DNA from: JAEUPI01 sp044222685
Lineage (GTDB): Bacteria > Pseudomonadota > Gammaproteobacteria > Burkholderiales > Burkholderiaceae_C
Assembly: GCA_044222685.1 (NCBI GenBank)
Contig: JBGAMU010000007.1
Location: 1-64,000 of the forward strand
Length of the DNA stretch: 64,000 nucleotides
Reading direction: 5' to 3'
The position numbers and the translations under genes were made by a program. Under the pieces are notes generated by a model. That model saw only the letters and a program-made list of their open reading frames with translations. It did no database searches and had not been told where the DNA came from. Below are positions 47,702 to 56,615 of the stretch, piece after piece. Every line of letters starts with the position of its first letter. Within the stretch, counting starts at the first letter, position 1.

Positions 47702-49333
47702 CTAGAGCACGTCGCTGGCGAAGTCGGCGAGCCGCGAGCGCTCGCCTCGCGCCAGCGTCACGTGCCCCGAGTGCGGCCAGCCCTTGAAGCGGTCGACCGC
47801 GAAGGTCAGGCCGGAACTGCCCTCGCTGAGGTAGGGTGTGTCGATCTGCGCCAGGTTGCCCAGGCAGACGATCTTGGTGCCGGGGCCGGCACGGGTGATC
47901 AAGGTCTTCATCTGCTTGGGGGTGAGGTTCTGCGCCTCGTCGATCAGCACGTACTTGTTGAGGAAGGTGCGCCCGCGCATGAAGTTCAGGCTCTTGATGC
48001 GGATCTTGCTGCGCACGAGATCCTGCGTGGCGGCGCGGCCCCAGTCGCCAGCCGCGCCGTCGCCGCGCGCCAGCACCTCGAGATTGTCGTCGAGCGCGCC
48101 CATCCACGGCCCCATCTTCTCTTCCTCGGTGCCGGGCAGGAAGCCGATGTCCTCGCCAAGCGGCACGGTGACGCGGGTGACGATGATCTCGGTGTAGCGG
48201 CGGTCGTCGAGCACCTGGCTCAGGCCGGCGGCCAGCGTCATCAGCGTCTTGCCGGTGCCGGCGGTGCCGGTGAGGGTGATGAAGTCGACCTCGGGATCCA
48301 TCAGCAGATTGAGCGCGAAGTTTTGCTCGCGGTTGCGTGCCATGACGCCCCACACCGCGTTCTTCGCGTGGGTGTAGTCCTTCAGCGTCTTCAGCACGGC
48401 TGTCTTGCCGGTGATCTCGCTGACCCGGGCGTACAGAGGCGTGGCACCCGGTGTCTCAAGGTAGACGAACTGGTTGATCATCAATGCCGGCACCAGCGGG
48501 CCGGCGATGCGGTAGTAGGTGTGCCCGCCCTGGCTCCAGCTTTCCATGGTCTTGCCATGGCGTTCCCAGAAGTCGGCCGGCAGCGGCAACACACCGGTAT
48601 AGAGCAGGTCGCCGTCGTCGAGGGTCTTGTCGTTGAAGTAGTCCTCGGCCGGCAGCCCGAGCGCGCGTGCCTTGACGCGCATATTGATGTCCTTGGACAC
48701 CAGCACGACGTCGCGTTCGGGATGCTGTTCGCGCAGCGACTTCACCACGCCCAGGATCTGGTTGTCGGCCTTGCCTTGCGGCAGGCCCTCGGGCAGCTTG
48801 ATGTCGTACAGCGTGGTCTGGAAGAACAGGCGCCCGAGCGCCTCGCGCTTGCCGGTCTTCGCCAGCGGGATGCCGTCCTTGGGGTCCAGCTTGGTGTCGG
48901 AGGCCAGCGCATCGAGCTCACGGCTGGCCTGTCGCGCGTTGCGCGCCACTTCGCTCATGCCGCGCTTGTGCGTGTCGAGCTCTTCCAGCGTGATCATCGG
49001 CAGGAAGATGTCGTGCTCGTCGAAGCGGAACAGGCTCATCGGATCGTGCATCAGCACATTGGTGTCGAGCACGAACAGGCGTGCCGGCCCGGTGCCGCGC
49101 GGTGTTCGCACCCGCGCCTTCGGGCTGGCCGACTCGGCTGGGGCCCGCGCGGGGGCCTCGACGACGCGAGGCCCGGCGACGCTGGCCGTGGCATCCAGAA
49201 GGTCGAGCGGCGCCTTGGCCGACTCCACGTTGCCGTGCGAGGCGCGTTTGGCCGCGCGAGCCGCCGCCTGGGTTTCGTAGTCGGTCGCCGCGAGCAGCGC
49301 GGCCTTGGTGGCGGGGGGCTTGGGCAGTGGCAT
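47702..49333 (-). CDS. PhoH family protein with PIN and PhoH-type ATPase domains
   Basis: The 543-residue protein has an N-terminal PIN domain (about residues 85-240) beginning FVLDTNVLMHDP, with acidic active-site residues, and a C-terminal PhoH-like ATPase. Walker A is TGTAGTGKTLMTL and Walker B KYVLIDEAQNLT. This PIN-PhoH fusion (PhoH2 type, YlaK-like) is linked in other bacteria to RNA unwinding and cleavage. The ATG at 49333 begins just after the bcp terminator hairpin, so it probably needs its own promoter, which I cannot identify, or read-through from bcp. A Pro/Ala-rich segment precedes the PIN domain. Confidence 0.88.
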   Translation of the reverse strand: MPLPKPPATKAALLAATDYETQAAARAAKRASHGNVESAKAPLDLLDATASVAGPRVVEAPARAPAESASPKARVRTPRGTGPARLFVLDTNVLMHDPMSLFRFDEHDIFLPMITLEELDTHKRGMSEVARNARQASRELDALASDTKLDPKDGIPLAKTGKREALGRLFFQTTLYDIKLPEGLPQGKADNQILGVVKSLREQHPERDVVLVSKDINMRVKARALGLPAEDYFNDKTLDDGDLLYTGVLPLPADFWERHGKTMESWSQGGHTYYRIAGPLVPALMINQFVYLETPGATPLYARVSEITGKTAVLKTLKDYTHAKNAVWGVMARNREQNFALNLLMDPEVDFITLTGTAGTGKTLMTLAAGLSQVLDDRRYTEIIVTRVTVPLGEDIGFLPGTEEEKMGPWMGALDDNLEVLARGDGAAGDWGRAATQDLVRSKIRIKSLNFMRGRTFLNKYVLIDEAQNLTPKQMKTLITRAGPGTKIVCLGNLAQIDTPYLSEGSSGLTFAVDRFKGWPHSGHVTLARGERSRLADFASDVL

Positions 49334-49355
49334 ATGGGGCGGGGCGTCGTGGACA

Positions 49356-49388
49356 AACAAAAAAGCCGCACAGTCGTCTGTGCGGCTT
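49356..49388 (-). terminator. Rho-independent terminator after bcp
   Basis: On the minus strand AAGCCGCACAG-ACGA-CTGTGCGGCTT (49388-49363) forms an 11-bp stem followed by a T-rich tail (to 49356). It lies 74 nt after the bcp stop and 22 nt before the PhoH-like ATG. Confidence 0.92.
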
Positions 49389-49462
49389 CGGATCAACGAG
49401 TGAAACGCGGTTCGCGACTCACGGGCATGCGCCCGATTATGCAGCAGGGCAATTGCCCGGCC

Positions 49463-49939
49463 TCAGCCGGCCTTCTTCAAATCCTTCACGGCCTTGAGTA
49501 CTTCGTCCACATGGCCGGCGACCTTGATGCCGCGCCATTCGGCACGCAATACGCCCTTGGCGTCGATGAGGAAGGTGCTGCGTTCGATGCCCTTGACCTT
49601 CTTGCCGTACATGATCTTGTTCTTGACGACGCCGAACATGTGGCAGAGCTTCTCTTCCGTGTCGGCGATCAGGTCGAACGGCAGTTCGAGGTTCTGGCGG
49701 AACTTCTCGTGCGAGGCCATGTTGTCGCGCGACACGCCGAACACGACGGCGCCAGCCTTCAGGAAGTCCTTGTGGCGGTCGCGGAACTGCATCGCCTCGG
49801 TGGTGCAGCCGGGCGTGTGGTCTTTCGGATAGAAGTACAAGACCACCACCTTGCCAGCGAATGCCTGCGGGGTGAACTTCACGCCACTGGTCGCGGCGGC
49901 TTCGAACTCAGGCAGAGACTTGTTGAGGACGGGCGTCAT
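49463..49939 (-). CDS. bcp: Thioredoxin-dependent peroxiredoxin (Bcp/PrxQ)
   Basis: The 158-residue peroxiredoxin reduces hydroperoxides with electrons from thioredoxin. The peroxidatic Cys45 lies in YPKDHTPGCTTEAMQFRD. The E. coli-type resolving Cys at position 50 is a Met here. The other Cys, Cys99 in EEKLCHMFG, may act as the resolving residue, as in some PrxQ proteins, or the enzyme is of 1-Cys type. It ends with a strong terminator and has a TATAAT about 50 nt upstream of the ATG. Thioredoxin is encoded near 23 kb. Confidence 0.93.
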   Translation of the reverse strand: MTPVLNKSLPEFEAAATSGVKFTPQAFAGKVVVLYFYPKDHTPGCTTEAMQFRDRHKDFLKAGAVVFGVSRDNMASHEKFRQNLELPFDLIADTEEKLCHMFGVVKNKIMYGKKVKGIERSTFLIDAKGVLRAEWRGIKVAGHVDEVLKAVKDLKKAG

Positions 49940-49988
49940 GACAGCGGCTTTGTCGTTGGCGTAGGTGCCCGGTCAGGCACAGCCGCCC

Positions 49989-49994
49989 ATTATA
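49989..49994 (-). promoter_or_regulatory. Candidate bcp promoter -10 element
   Basis: A perfect TATAAT on the minus strand (49994-49989) would start transcription about 43 nt before the bcp ATG. A convincing -35 hexamer is not seen, so an activator such as an oxidative-stress regulator is possible but not shown. Confidence 0.45.
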
Positions 49995-50037
49995 AAGTTT
50001 CGCCAGCGGGTCCTCTGGCGGGGGGTCATCGGGCCGA

Positions 50038-50421
50038 TCAGGCGGCCGCCGAATCGAACAACAAAGCGGCGACGACGGAGCGTCTCTCGCTGACCAGCAC
50101 ATTGAAAGTACGGCAGGCCGCCGCGCTGTCCATCACCTCGAAGCCGATCGACCGCTCGACCAGGCTTCGAATCAGCGGCGCCGCCACGAAGCGCAAGCGC
50201 GCGCCGCTGCCGAAGATCACGAGTTCGGGCTGCAGATCCAGCAGTTGATCGAAGTGCGCCTGCGTGAGTGCATCGAAGCGCTGCGGCGGCCAGGGCTGGA
50301 CCGCGCCAACCCACGGCACGACGACGCTGCCTCGGTGCACTTGCCCCGCCACCCAGATGCCCGTCGTGTCGTGGCGGGCAATGGTGTTCACGCCGTCGAG
50401 ATGGTCGGGCTGGAATTTCAC
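50038..50421 (-). CDS. Mth938-like domain protein (DUF498/NDUFAF3 superfamily)
   Basis: The 127-residue protein begins VKFQPDHLDGVNTIARHD and has the typical LDLQPELVIFGSGARLRF and SIGFEVMDSAAACRTFNVL segments of the Mth938 family. The human relative NDUFAF3 helps assemble respiratory complex I; the bacterial role is not established. The start is taken as GTG at 50421; a longer frame upstream would run through the AT-rich promoter box and looks unlikely. It diverges from alaA. Confidence 0.8.
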   Translation of the reverse strand: MKFQPDHLDGVNTIARHDTTGIWVAGQVHRGSVVVPWVGAVQPWPPQRFDALTQAHFDQLLDLQPELVIFGSGARLRFVAAPLIRSLVERSIGFEVMDSAAACRTFNVLVSERRSVVAALLFDSAAA

Positions 50422-50481
50422 GGTTGGAGTGCGCGGCGGGTCCGATCGGCGCGGGCTGCCATGATGTGGCGCTATGGTTAA

Positions 50482-50489
50482 ATTATAAG
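50482..50489. promoter_or_regulatory. AT-rich box with overlapping divergent -10 elements (alaA and Mth938-like gene)
   Basis: ATTATAAG contains TATAAT on the minus strand (50487-50482) and TATAAG on the plus strand (50484-50489). The two share a TTATAA core. The plus-strand element would give alaA a leader of about 46 nt, and the minus-strand one would give the Mth938-like gene a leader of about 54 nt. Confidence 0.4.
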
Positions 50490-50541
50490 TTTTGCGGCGC
50501 AGCATGCGTCTTTACATCCCGATTGGCCAGGAGCACGCGCG

Positions 50542-51768
50542 GTGAAGCCGATTGCCAAGTCCAGCAAGCTGGCCAACGTGGCCTACGACATCCGTGGACC
50601 GGTGCTCGACAAGGCACGGCAGATGGAGGAAGAGGGCCACAAGATCATCAAGCTAAACATCGGCAACCTCGCCGTGTTCGGCCTCGACCCGCCCGACGAG
50701 ATCGTGCAGGACATGATCCGCAACCTGCCGTCGAGCGCCGGCTATACCGACAGCAAGGGCCTTTTCGCGCCGCGCAAGGCGGTCGTGCACTACACGCAGG
50801 AAAAGGGCATCGCAGGAGTCGGTGTCGACGACGTCTACCTGGGCAACGGCGCGTCGGAGCTGATCGCCTTCAGCCTGAATGCCCTGCTCGACGATGGCGA
50901 CGAGGTGCTGGTGCCGGCGCCCGACTACCCGCTGTGGACGGCCGTCGTGGGGCTGTCGAGTGGCCGGCCGGTGCACTACCTGTGCGACGAGGCCAGCGGC
51001 TGGCTGCCGGACCTGGATGATCTGAGGCGCAAGATCACGCCGCGCACTCGCGCGGTGGTGGTGATCAATCCGAACAACCCGACCGGCGCGCTGTACCCGG
51101 AAAGCCTGCTGCGCGAACTGGTCGAGATCGCCCGGGTCAACCAGTTGATCGTGTTCGCCGACGAGATCTACGACAAGACGCTGTACGACGGCAACACGCA
51201 CACCAGCATCGCCTCGCTGGCCGACGACGTGCTGTTCGTCACCTTCAACGGCCTGTCGAAGAACTATCGCTCGTGCGGCTACCGGGCCGGCTGGATGGTC
51301 GTCTCGGGCAACAAACGCGACGCGCGCGACTACATCGAGGGCCTGAACATGCTGGCCTCGCTGCGCCTGTGCTCCAACACGCCGGGGCAGCTCGCGATCC
51401 AGACCGCTCTCGGCGGCTACCAGAGCATCAAGGACCTGGTGGCGCCGAGCGGGCGCCTCTGCAAGCAGCGTGACCTGGCCTACGACCTGTTGAGTCGGAT
51501 TCCGGGCGTCAGCGTGGTCAAGCCGAAGGCGGCGCTCTACATGTTTCCGCGGCTGGACCCGAAGGTCTATCCGATCACCGACGACCAGCAGTTCGCCTAC
51601 GACCTGCTGGCCGAGGAGAAGGTGCTGATCGTGCAGGGCACCGGCTTCAACTGGCCGACGCCCGATCACTTTCGACTCGTGTTCCTGCCCAACGTCGATG
51701 ACTTGACCGAGGCGATCGGCCGCATCGACCGTTTCCTCGGCCATCTGCGCAAGCGCCATACGCGCTGA
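50542..51768 (+). CDS. alaA: Alanine-synthesising glutamate-pyruvate aminotransferase AlaA
   Basis: The 408-residue PLP enzyme resembles E. coli AlaA over its whole length. Shared blocks are KSSKLANVAYDIRGPVLDKA, LVPAPDYPLWTAVV, INPNNPTGALY and FADEIYDKTLYD. The PLP lysine is Lys240 in FNGLSKNYRSCGYR. It makes alanine from pyruvate and glutamate. It begins with GTG at 50542, with an AGGAG site about 8 nt upstream. hom follows after 23 nt, and the run continues to the flavin reductase at 57984. Confidence 0.92.
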   Translation: MKPIAKSSKLANVAYDIRGPVLDKARQMEEEGHKIIKLNIGNLAVFGLDPPDEIVQDMIRNLPSSAGYTDSKGLFAPRKAVVHYTQEKGIAGVGVDDVYLGNGASELIAFSLNALLDDGDEVLVPAPDYPLWTAVVGLSSGRPVHYLCDEASGWLPDLDDLRRKITPRTRAVVVINPNNPTGALYPESLLRELVEIARVNQLIVFADEIYDKTLYDGNTHTSIASLADDVLFVTFNGLSKNYRSCGYRAGWMVVSGNKRDARDYIEGLNMLASLRLCSNTPGQLAIQTALGGYQSIKDLVAPSGRLCKQRDLAYDLLSRIPGVSVVKPKAALYMFPRLDPKVYPITDDQQFAYDLLAEEKVLIVQGTGFNWPTPDHFRLVFLPNVDDLTEAIGRIDRFLGHLRKRHTR

Positions 51769-51791
51769 CGTTGACCTTCGGAAGCCAGACC

Positions 51792-53102
51792 ATGAAGCCC
51801 ATTCAAGTCGGACTGCTCGGCATCGGTACGGTCGGCAGCGGCACCTTCAAGGTGCTGCAGCGCAACCAGCAGGAGATCCGCCGCCGCGCCGGCCGTGGCA
51901 TCGAGATCGCCGTCGTGGCCGATCTCGACGTCGCCCGCGCGCGCTCGATCGTCGGTGACAGCGTGCGCGTGGTCGACGACGCTCGCCAGGTGATCGCCGA
52001 TCCGGCCATCGACATCGTCGTCGAGCTGATCGGCGGCTACGGCGTCGCGCGCACGCTGGTGCTGGAGGCCATCGCGGCAGGCAAGCATGTGGTGACGGCC
52101 AACAAGGCGCTACTCGCAGTGCACGGCAACGAGATCTTCGCAGCGGCCCACGCCAAGGGCGTGATCGTCGCGTTCGAGGCGGCCGTGGCGGGCGGCATCC
52201 CGATCATCAAGGCGCTACGTGAGGGGCTGACGGCCAACCGCATCGAGTGGGTGGCCGGCATCATCAACGGCACCACGAACTTCATCCTCAGCGAGATGCG
52301 CGACAAGGGCATGGACTTCCAGACCGTGCTGAAGGAGGCGCAGCGCCTGGGCTACGCCGAGTCCGACCCCACCTTCGACATCGAGGGCGTCGACGCCGCG
52401 CACAAGGCAACGATCATGTGCGCGATCGCTTTCGGCGTGCCGATGCAGTTCGATCGCGCCCACGTGGAGGGCATCACTGCGCTGCAGGCGGCCGACATCC
52501 GCTATGCCGAGCAGCTGGGCTACCGCATCAAGCTGCTGGGCATCACCAAACGCACCCCGCAGGGCATCGAGCTGCGTGTGCACCCGACGTTGATCCCGGC
52601 GAAGCGCCTCATTGCCAATGTTGAGGGCGCGATGAACGCGGTGGTGGTGCAGGGTGATGCCGTGGGCACCACGCTCTACTACGGCAAGGGTGCCGGATCG
52701 GAACCGACGGCGTCGGCCGTGGTGGCCGACCTGGTGGACATCACGCGGCTGCACACTGCTGACCCTGATCACCGGGTGCCGCATCTGGCGTTCCAGCCCG
52801 ACGCGCTGGACAACACGCCGATCCTGCCGGTGGCGCAGGTCGTCACGTCGTTCTATCTGCGGCTGCAGGTGGCCGACCAGACCGGCGTGCTGTCGCGCAT
52901 CACCACCATCCTGGCCGAGCACGACATCTCGATCGATGCCGTGCTGCAGCGCGAGTCGGCCGAAGGCGAACGCCAGACCGACCTGATCATCCTGACGCAC
53001 GACACACCCGAGGGCCGCATGAACCAGGCGCTGGCCAAGATGCAGGCGCTGCCGACCGTGCTGCAACCGATCGTGCGCATCCGCAAGGAAGAGCTCAACT
53101 GA
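51792..53102 (+). CDS. hom: Homoserine dehydrogenase
   Basis: The 436-residue enzyme reduces aspartate semialdehyde to homoserine. The N-terminal NAD(P) fold has VGLLGIGTVGSGTFKVL; the catalytic domain contains AGIINGTTNFILSEMR, FDIEGVDAAHKATIM and YYGKGAGSEPTASAVVAD. A C-terminal ACT domain (about residues 355-436; QVADQTGVLSRITTILAEHD) probably binds threonine for feedback control. The ATG at 51792 matches the family start. thrC begins 2 nt after its stop. Confidence 0.96.
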   Translation: MKPIQVGLLGIGTVGSGTFKVLQRNQQEIRRRAGRGIEIAVVADLDVARARSIVGDSVRVVDDARQVIADPAIDIVVELIGGYGVARTLVLEAIAAGKHVVTANKALLAVHGNEIFAAAHAKGVIVAFEAAVAGGIPIIKALREGLTANRIEWVAGIINGTTNFILSEMRDKGMDFQTVLKEAQRLGYAESDPTFDIEGVDAAHKATIMCAIAFGVPMQFDRAHVEGITALQAADIRYAEQLGYRIKLLGITKRTPQGIELRVHPTLIPAKRLIANVEGAMNAVVVQGDAVGTTLYYGKGAGSEPTASAVVADLVDITRLHTADPDHRVPHLAFQPDALDNTPILPVAQVVTSFYLRLQVADQTGVLSRITTILAEHDISIDAVLQRESAEGERQTDLIILTHDTPEGRMNQALAKMQALPTVLQPIVRIRKEELN

Positions 53103-53104
53103 CC

Positions 53105-54517
53105 ATGCGTTACGTCAGCACGCGAGGCGACGCGACGCCGCGTCGGTTCTGCGAGATCCTGCTGGAGGGCCTGGCGCCCGACGGCGGGTTGTACCTGCCC
53201 GAGCGTTATCCGCAGGTCGATGCCGCCACGCTGGCCCGCTGGCGCGGTCTGCCCTATGCGCAGCTCGCGTTCGAGATCCTGTCGTTGTTCATCGACGACA
53301 TACCGGCGGCCGACCTGCGCGCGTTGTGCGAGCGCACCTACACGCGCGAGCGCTTCGGCACCGACGCGATCGTGCCGCTGCGCCCGCTCGAGCCAGGCCT
53401 GTGGATCGAGGCCTTGTCCAACGGCCCGACACTGGCGTTCAAGGACATGGCGATGCAGCTGCTCGGCGGCCTGTTCGAGTACGAACTGGCGCGTCGCGGC
53501 GAGCGGCTCAACATCCTCGGCGCGACCTCGGGCGACACCGGCAGCGCGGCCGAGTACGCCATGCGCGGCAAAGCCGGCGTGCAGGTCTTCATGCTGTCGC
53601 CGCATGGCCGCATGAGCCCGTTCCAGCAGGCGCAGATGTACAGCCTGCCCGATGCCAACATCCACAACGTCGCGATCGAGGGCGTCTTCGACGACTGCCA
53701 GGACATCGTCAAGGCCGTCAGCAACGATCTCGACTTCAAGCGCCGGCACCGCATCGGCAGCGTCAATTCGATCAACTGGGCACGGCTGCTGGCGCAGGTC
53801 GTGTACTACTTTGCCGGCTGGTTCCAGACCACCAGCGCGAACGACGAACGTGTGAGCTTTGCCGTGCCGTCGGGCAACTTCGGCAACGTGTGCGCCGGCC
53901 ATGTCGCGCGCATGATGGGCCTGCCGATCGGCCGGCTGCTGGTGGCGACCAACGAGAACGACGTGCTCGACGAGTTCTTCCGCACCGGCCGCTACCGGGT
54001 GCGGGCCGCGGCCGAGACGCACGAGACGTCCAGCCCGTCGATGGACATCAGCAAGGCCTCCAACTTCGAGCGCTTCGTGTTCGATCTGCTCGGCCGCGAC
54101 GGCACGCGCACCCGCGAGCTGTTCGGCGCCGGCCTGGCCCGTGACGGTGGCTTCGTGCTCGATGCCGCGGCCCATGCGCGCTGCACGGCCTTCGGCTTCG
54201 TCTCCGGGCGCAGTACCCACGCCGACCGCCTGGCGACGATTCGCGACACCTGGCGGCGCTTCGGCACGATGATCGATCCGCACACGGCCGACGGACTCAA
54301 GGTGGCGCGCGAGCAGCGCCTGGTCGACGAACGGGTCGTTGTGCTCGAGACGGCGTTGCCGGTGAAGTTCTCGTCGACCCTCGTCGAGGCTCTCGGCCAC
54401 GAGCCGCCGCGGCCCGCGGCGCTGACGGGTCTCGAGGACTTGCCGCGCCGCTGCGAGGTGCTGCCGCCCGACGTGGCGCGAGTCAAGGCGCTGATCGCGG
54501 CGCACGATCCACGCTGA
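53105..54517 (+). CDS. thrC: Threonine synthase
   Basis: The 470-residue PLP enzyme converts O-phosphohomoserine to threonine. The N-terminus MRYVSTRGDATPRRFCEILL and the PLP lysine Lys113 in LAFKDMAMQLLGG are characteristic of the longer ThrC class. Other blocks are LGATSGDTGSAAEYAM, SVNSINWARLLAQVVYY and VPSGNFGNVCAGHVA. It follows hom by 2 nt and overlaps the mobB start by one base (TGATG). The hom-thrC-moeA order is common in Burkholderiales. Confidence 0.96.
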   Translation: MRYVSTRGDATPRRFCEILLEGLAPDGGLYLPERYPQVDAATLARWRGLPYAQLAFEILSLFIDDIPAADLRALCERTYTRERFGTDAIVPLRPLEPGLWIEALSNGPTLAFKDMAMQLLGGLFEYELARRGERLNILGATSGDTGSAAEYAMRGKAGVQVFMLSPHGRMSPFQQAQMYSLPDANIHNVAIEGVFDDCQDIVKAVSNDLDFKRRHRIGSVNSINWARLLAQVVYYFAGWFQTTSANDERVSFAVPSGNFGNVCAGHVARMMGLPIGRLLVATNENDVLDEFFRTGRYRVRAAAETHETSSPSMDISKASNFERFVFDLLGRDGTRTRELFGAGLARDGGFVLDAAAHARCTAFGFVSGRSTHADRLATIRDTWRRFGTMIDPHTADGLKVAREQRLVDERVVVLETALPVKFSSTLVEALGHEPPRPAALTGLEDLPRRCEVLPPDVARVKALIAAHDPR

Positions 54518-55050
54518 TGCCGTCAGCCATGCATGTCGTCGGCTTCTGCGGATCGTCCGGGTCCGGCAAGACCACGCTGATCGAGCGGTTGCTGCCGTTG
54601 CTGCGCGAAGGCGGCTTGCGCGTCTCGGTGATCAAGCATGCCCACGCCGGGTTCGACATCGACACGCCCGGCAAGGACAGCTTCCGCCATCGTCAGGCCG
54701 GCGCGTTCGAAGTGCTCGTCGCCTCTGGACAGCGGCTGGCCAAGCTGCGCGAGTACGAGGTGGCCGGCGATCCCACCGTGCATCAGTTGATCGCCGAGCT
54801 GATCGACTGCGACTGGGTGATTGTCGAAGGCTTCAAGCACGCCGACATCCCGAAGGTCGAGCTGATCGATCCCGCACGCGACGGCACGCCGCTGTACCCG
54901 GACGATCCTTTCGTCGTCGCGCTGGTCACCGATGCACCCGAGGCGCTGCCCGTGCCGACGCAGCGCCCGGTGTTCGCGCGCGCCGACGCGCCGGCGTTGG
55001 CACAATTCCTCCTGGCCAGTGCCAAGCGCCATGAGTACAGCCCCGAATAA
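54517..55050 (+). CDS. mobB: Molybdopterin-guanine dinucleotide biosynthesis accessory protein MobB
   Basis: The 177-residue P-loop GTPase has FCGSSGSGKTTLIERLLPLL near the N-terminus, VSVIKHAHAGFDIDTPGKDS, and DWVIVEGFKHADIPKVEL. MobB assists the MobA step that adds GMP to molybdopterin. The ATG at 54517 overlaps the thrC stop by one base; an internal ATG at 54529 starts exactly at the conserved sequence. moeA overlaps its 3' end by 20 nt. Confidence 0.9.
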   Translation: MPSAMHVVGFCGSSGSGKTTLIERLLPLLREGGLRVSVIKHAHAGFDIDTPGKDSFRHRQAGAFEVLVASGQRLAKLREYEVAGDPTVHQLIAELIDCDWVIVEGFKHADIPKVELIDPARDGTPLYPDDPFVVALVTDAPEALPVPTQRPVFARADAPALAQFLLASAKRHEYSPE

Positions 55051-56299
55051 CCCGCCGCGGCCGCCGATGATCAGCCTCGACGAGGCGGTGCAACGTCTCG
55101 TCGCCGGCGCAGCGGCGCACCTGATCGCCGAGCGCGACACAGTGTCGACCTTCGACGCACTCAATCGTGTGCTGGCCGACGACGTGCGATCGAGCCTGGA
55201 CGTGCCGCCAGCCGACAACAGCGAGATGGACGGCTATGCGCTGCGCGCGTCCGATGTGGCGGCCGAGGGCACCGTGCTGCCGGTGTCGCAGCGCATCCCG
55301 GCGGGTGTGGTCGGGCAGCCTCTGCAGCGCGGCACGGCTGCACGCATCTTCACCGGCGCGCAGATCCCGGCCGGGGCCGACGCGGTGGTCATGCAGGAGC
55401 TTTGCGAGGCGGTGCCATCGACCGACGGCGGCCCCGGCAGCGTGCGTGTGCGTGCTGCGGTGACCATCGGTTCGGCCATCCGCCGGCGTGGTGAGGACGT
55501 GCAGCGTGGCGCGGTCGTGCTGCGCGCCGGTACCCGCCTCACGGCGCAGGCGATGGGCCTGGCGGCCTCGGTCGGCGCCGGCCAGCTGCTGGTGCGGCGC
55601 CAGCCCCGGGTCGCGCTGTTTTCCACCGGCGACGAACTCGCGATGCCGGGCGACGAGCTGAAGCCCGGGGCGATCTACAACTCCAACCGGTTCACCTTGC
55701 GCGGCCTGCTGCAGGCCGCCGGCTGCACGGTGCTGGACCTCGGCATCGTGGTCGATCGGCTCGACGCCACCCGCGAAGCCCTGCGCCTGGCCGCGTCGCA
55801 GGCCGACCTGGTGCTCACCTGCGGCGGCGTGTCGGTCGGCGAGGAAGACCACCTGAAGCCCGCGCTGCAGGCCGAAGGGCGGCTCGACATGTGGCAAGTC
55901 GCCATCAAGCCGGGCAAGCCGCTGGCGTTCGGCGCCGTGCGTCGGCCCGCCGGTGGTGAATCGTTGTTCGTCGGACTGCCGGGAAACCCGGTCTCGGCCG
56001 CGGTGACCTTTCTTGTCGCGGTGGTGCCGTTGCTGCGGGCGCTGTCGGGCGATCTGAGGCCGCCGCCGCGTGCCGTGGCGATGACGGCCGCGTTCGACTG
56101 GCCACGGGCCGACCGGCGACGCGAATTCCTGCGGGCGCGCGTCAATGGCGAAGGCCAGCTCGAGATCTACCCGAACCAGAGCTCGGGCGTGTTGACCTCT
56201 CTGGTCTGGGCCGATGGTCTGATCGACAACCCTCCGGGCCAGGTGATTGCACGCGGCGACACGGTGCGCTTCCTGCCGCTGCCGCTGCTGCTGCCATGA
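55031..56299 (+). CDS. moeA: Molybdopterin molybdenumtransferase MoeA
   Basis: The 422-residue enzyme inserts molybdenum into adenylylated molybdopterin. It has the MoeA domains: an N-terminal linker region with PPADNSEMDGYALRASD, the segment RIFTGAQIPAGADAVVMQE, the MoCF-type domain with STGDELAMPGDELKPGAIY and LTCGGVSVGEEDHL, and GLPGNPVSAAVTF. The ATG at 55031 lies inside the mobB 3' end. It is followed by moaD with an ATGA overlap. Confidence 0.95.
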   Translation: MSTAPNNPPRPPMISLDEAVQRLVAGAAAHLIAERDTVSTFDALNRVLADDVRSSLDVPPADNSEMDGYALRASDVAAEGTVLPVSQRIPAGVVGQPLQRGTAARIFTGAQIPAGADAVVMQELCEAVPSTDGGPGSVRVRAAVTIGSAIRRRGEDVQRGAVVLRAGTRLTAQAMGLAASVGAGQLLVRRQPRVALFSTGDELAMPGDELKPGAIYNSNRFTLRGLLQAAGCTVLDLGIVVDRLDATREALRLAASQADLVLTCGGVSVGEEDHLKPALQAEGRLDMWQVAIKPGKPLAFGAVRRPAGGESLFVGLPGNPVSAAVTFLVAVVPLLRALSGDLRPPPRAVAMTAAFDWPRADRRREFLRARVNGEGQLEIYPNQSSGVLTSLVWADGLIDNPPGQVIARGDTVRFLPLPLLLP

Positions 56300-56565
56300 A
56301 CGCGCCCGCGACCTGGCGTTTGCGGGTGCGGTACTTCGCCTCGTTGCGCGAGATGCTCGGCGCGGAGGAGACCGTCGAGCTGCCGGCCGGCGCCACGCTC
56401 GGCCTGCTGCGCGACCGGCTGATGCAGCTCGACGCCGACCACGCGCGGTGGTTGTCGCGAGAGCGCGCCGTGCGCTGCGCGGTCGACCAGGTGATGGCCA
56501 ACGAGAGCGCGCCGCTGCGTGACGGTGCCGAGGTGGCCTTCTTTCCCCCTGTCACCGGCGGCTAG
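56296..56565 (+). CDS. moaD: Molybdopterin synthase sulfur carrier subunit MoaD
   Basis: The 89-residue ubiquitin-like protein carries sulfur as a C-terminal thiocarboxylate. The N-terminal strand LRVRYFASLREMLGAEET and the terminal VAFFPPVTGG with the required Gly-Gly are visible. It overlaps moeA by 4 nt and precedes moaE, its catalytic partner, by 50 nt. Confidence 0.94.
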   Translation: MNAPATWRLRVRYFASLREMLGAEETVELPAGATLGLLRDRLMQLDADHARWLSRERAVRCAVDQVMANESAPLRDGAEVAFFPPVTGG

Positions 56566-56615
56566 CGGGCACAAGTCGGCCGCGAGCGGGGCGGCGTGAC
56601 AGAATCGCGCACATC

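Noticed and set aside
50422..50505. Longer N-terminus for the Mth938-like protein
   Set aside because: The extension runs through the AT-rich divergent promoter box and encodes a sequence unlike the family start, which begins at the GTG at 50421.
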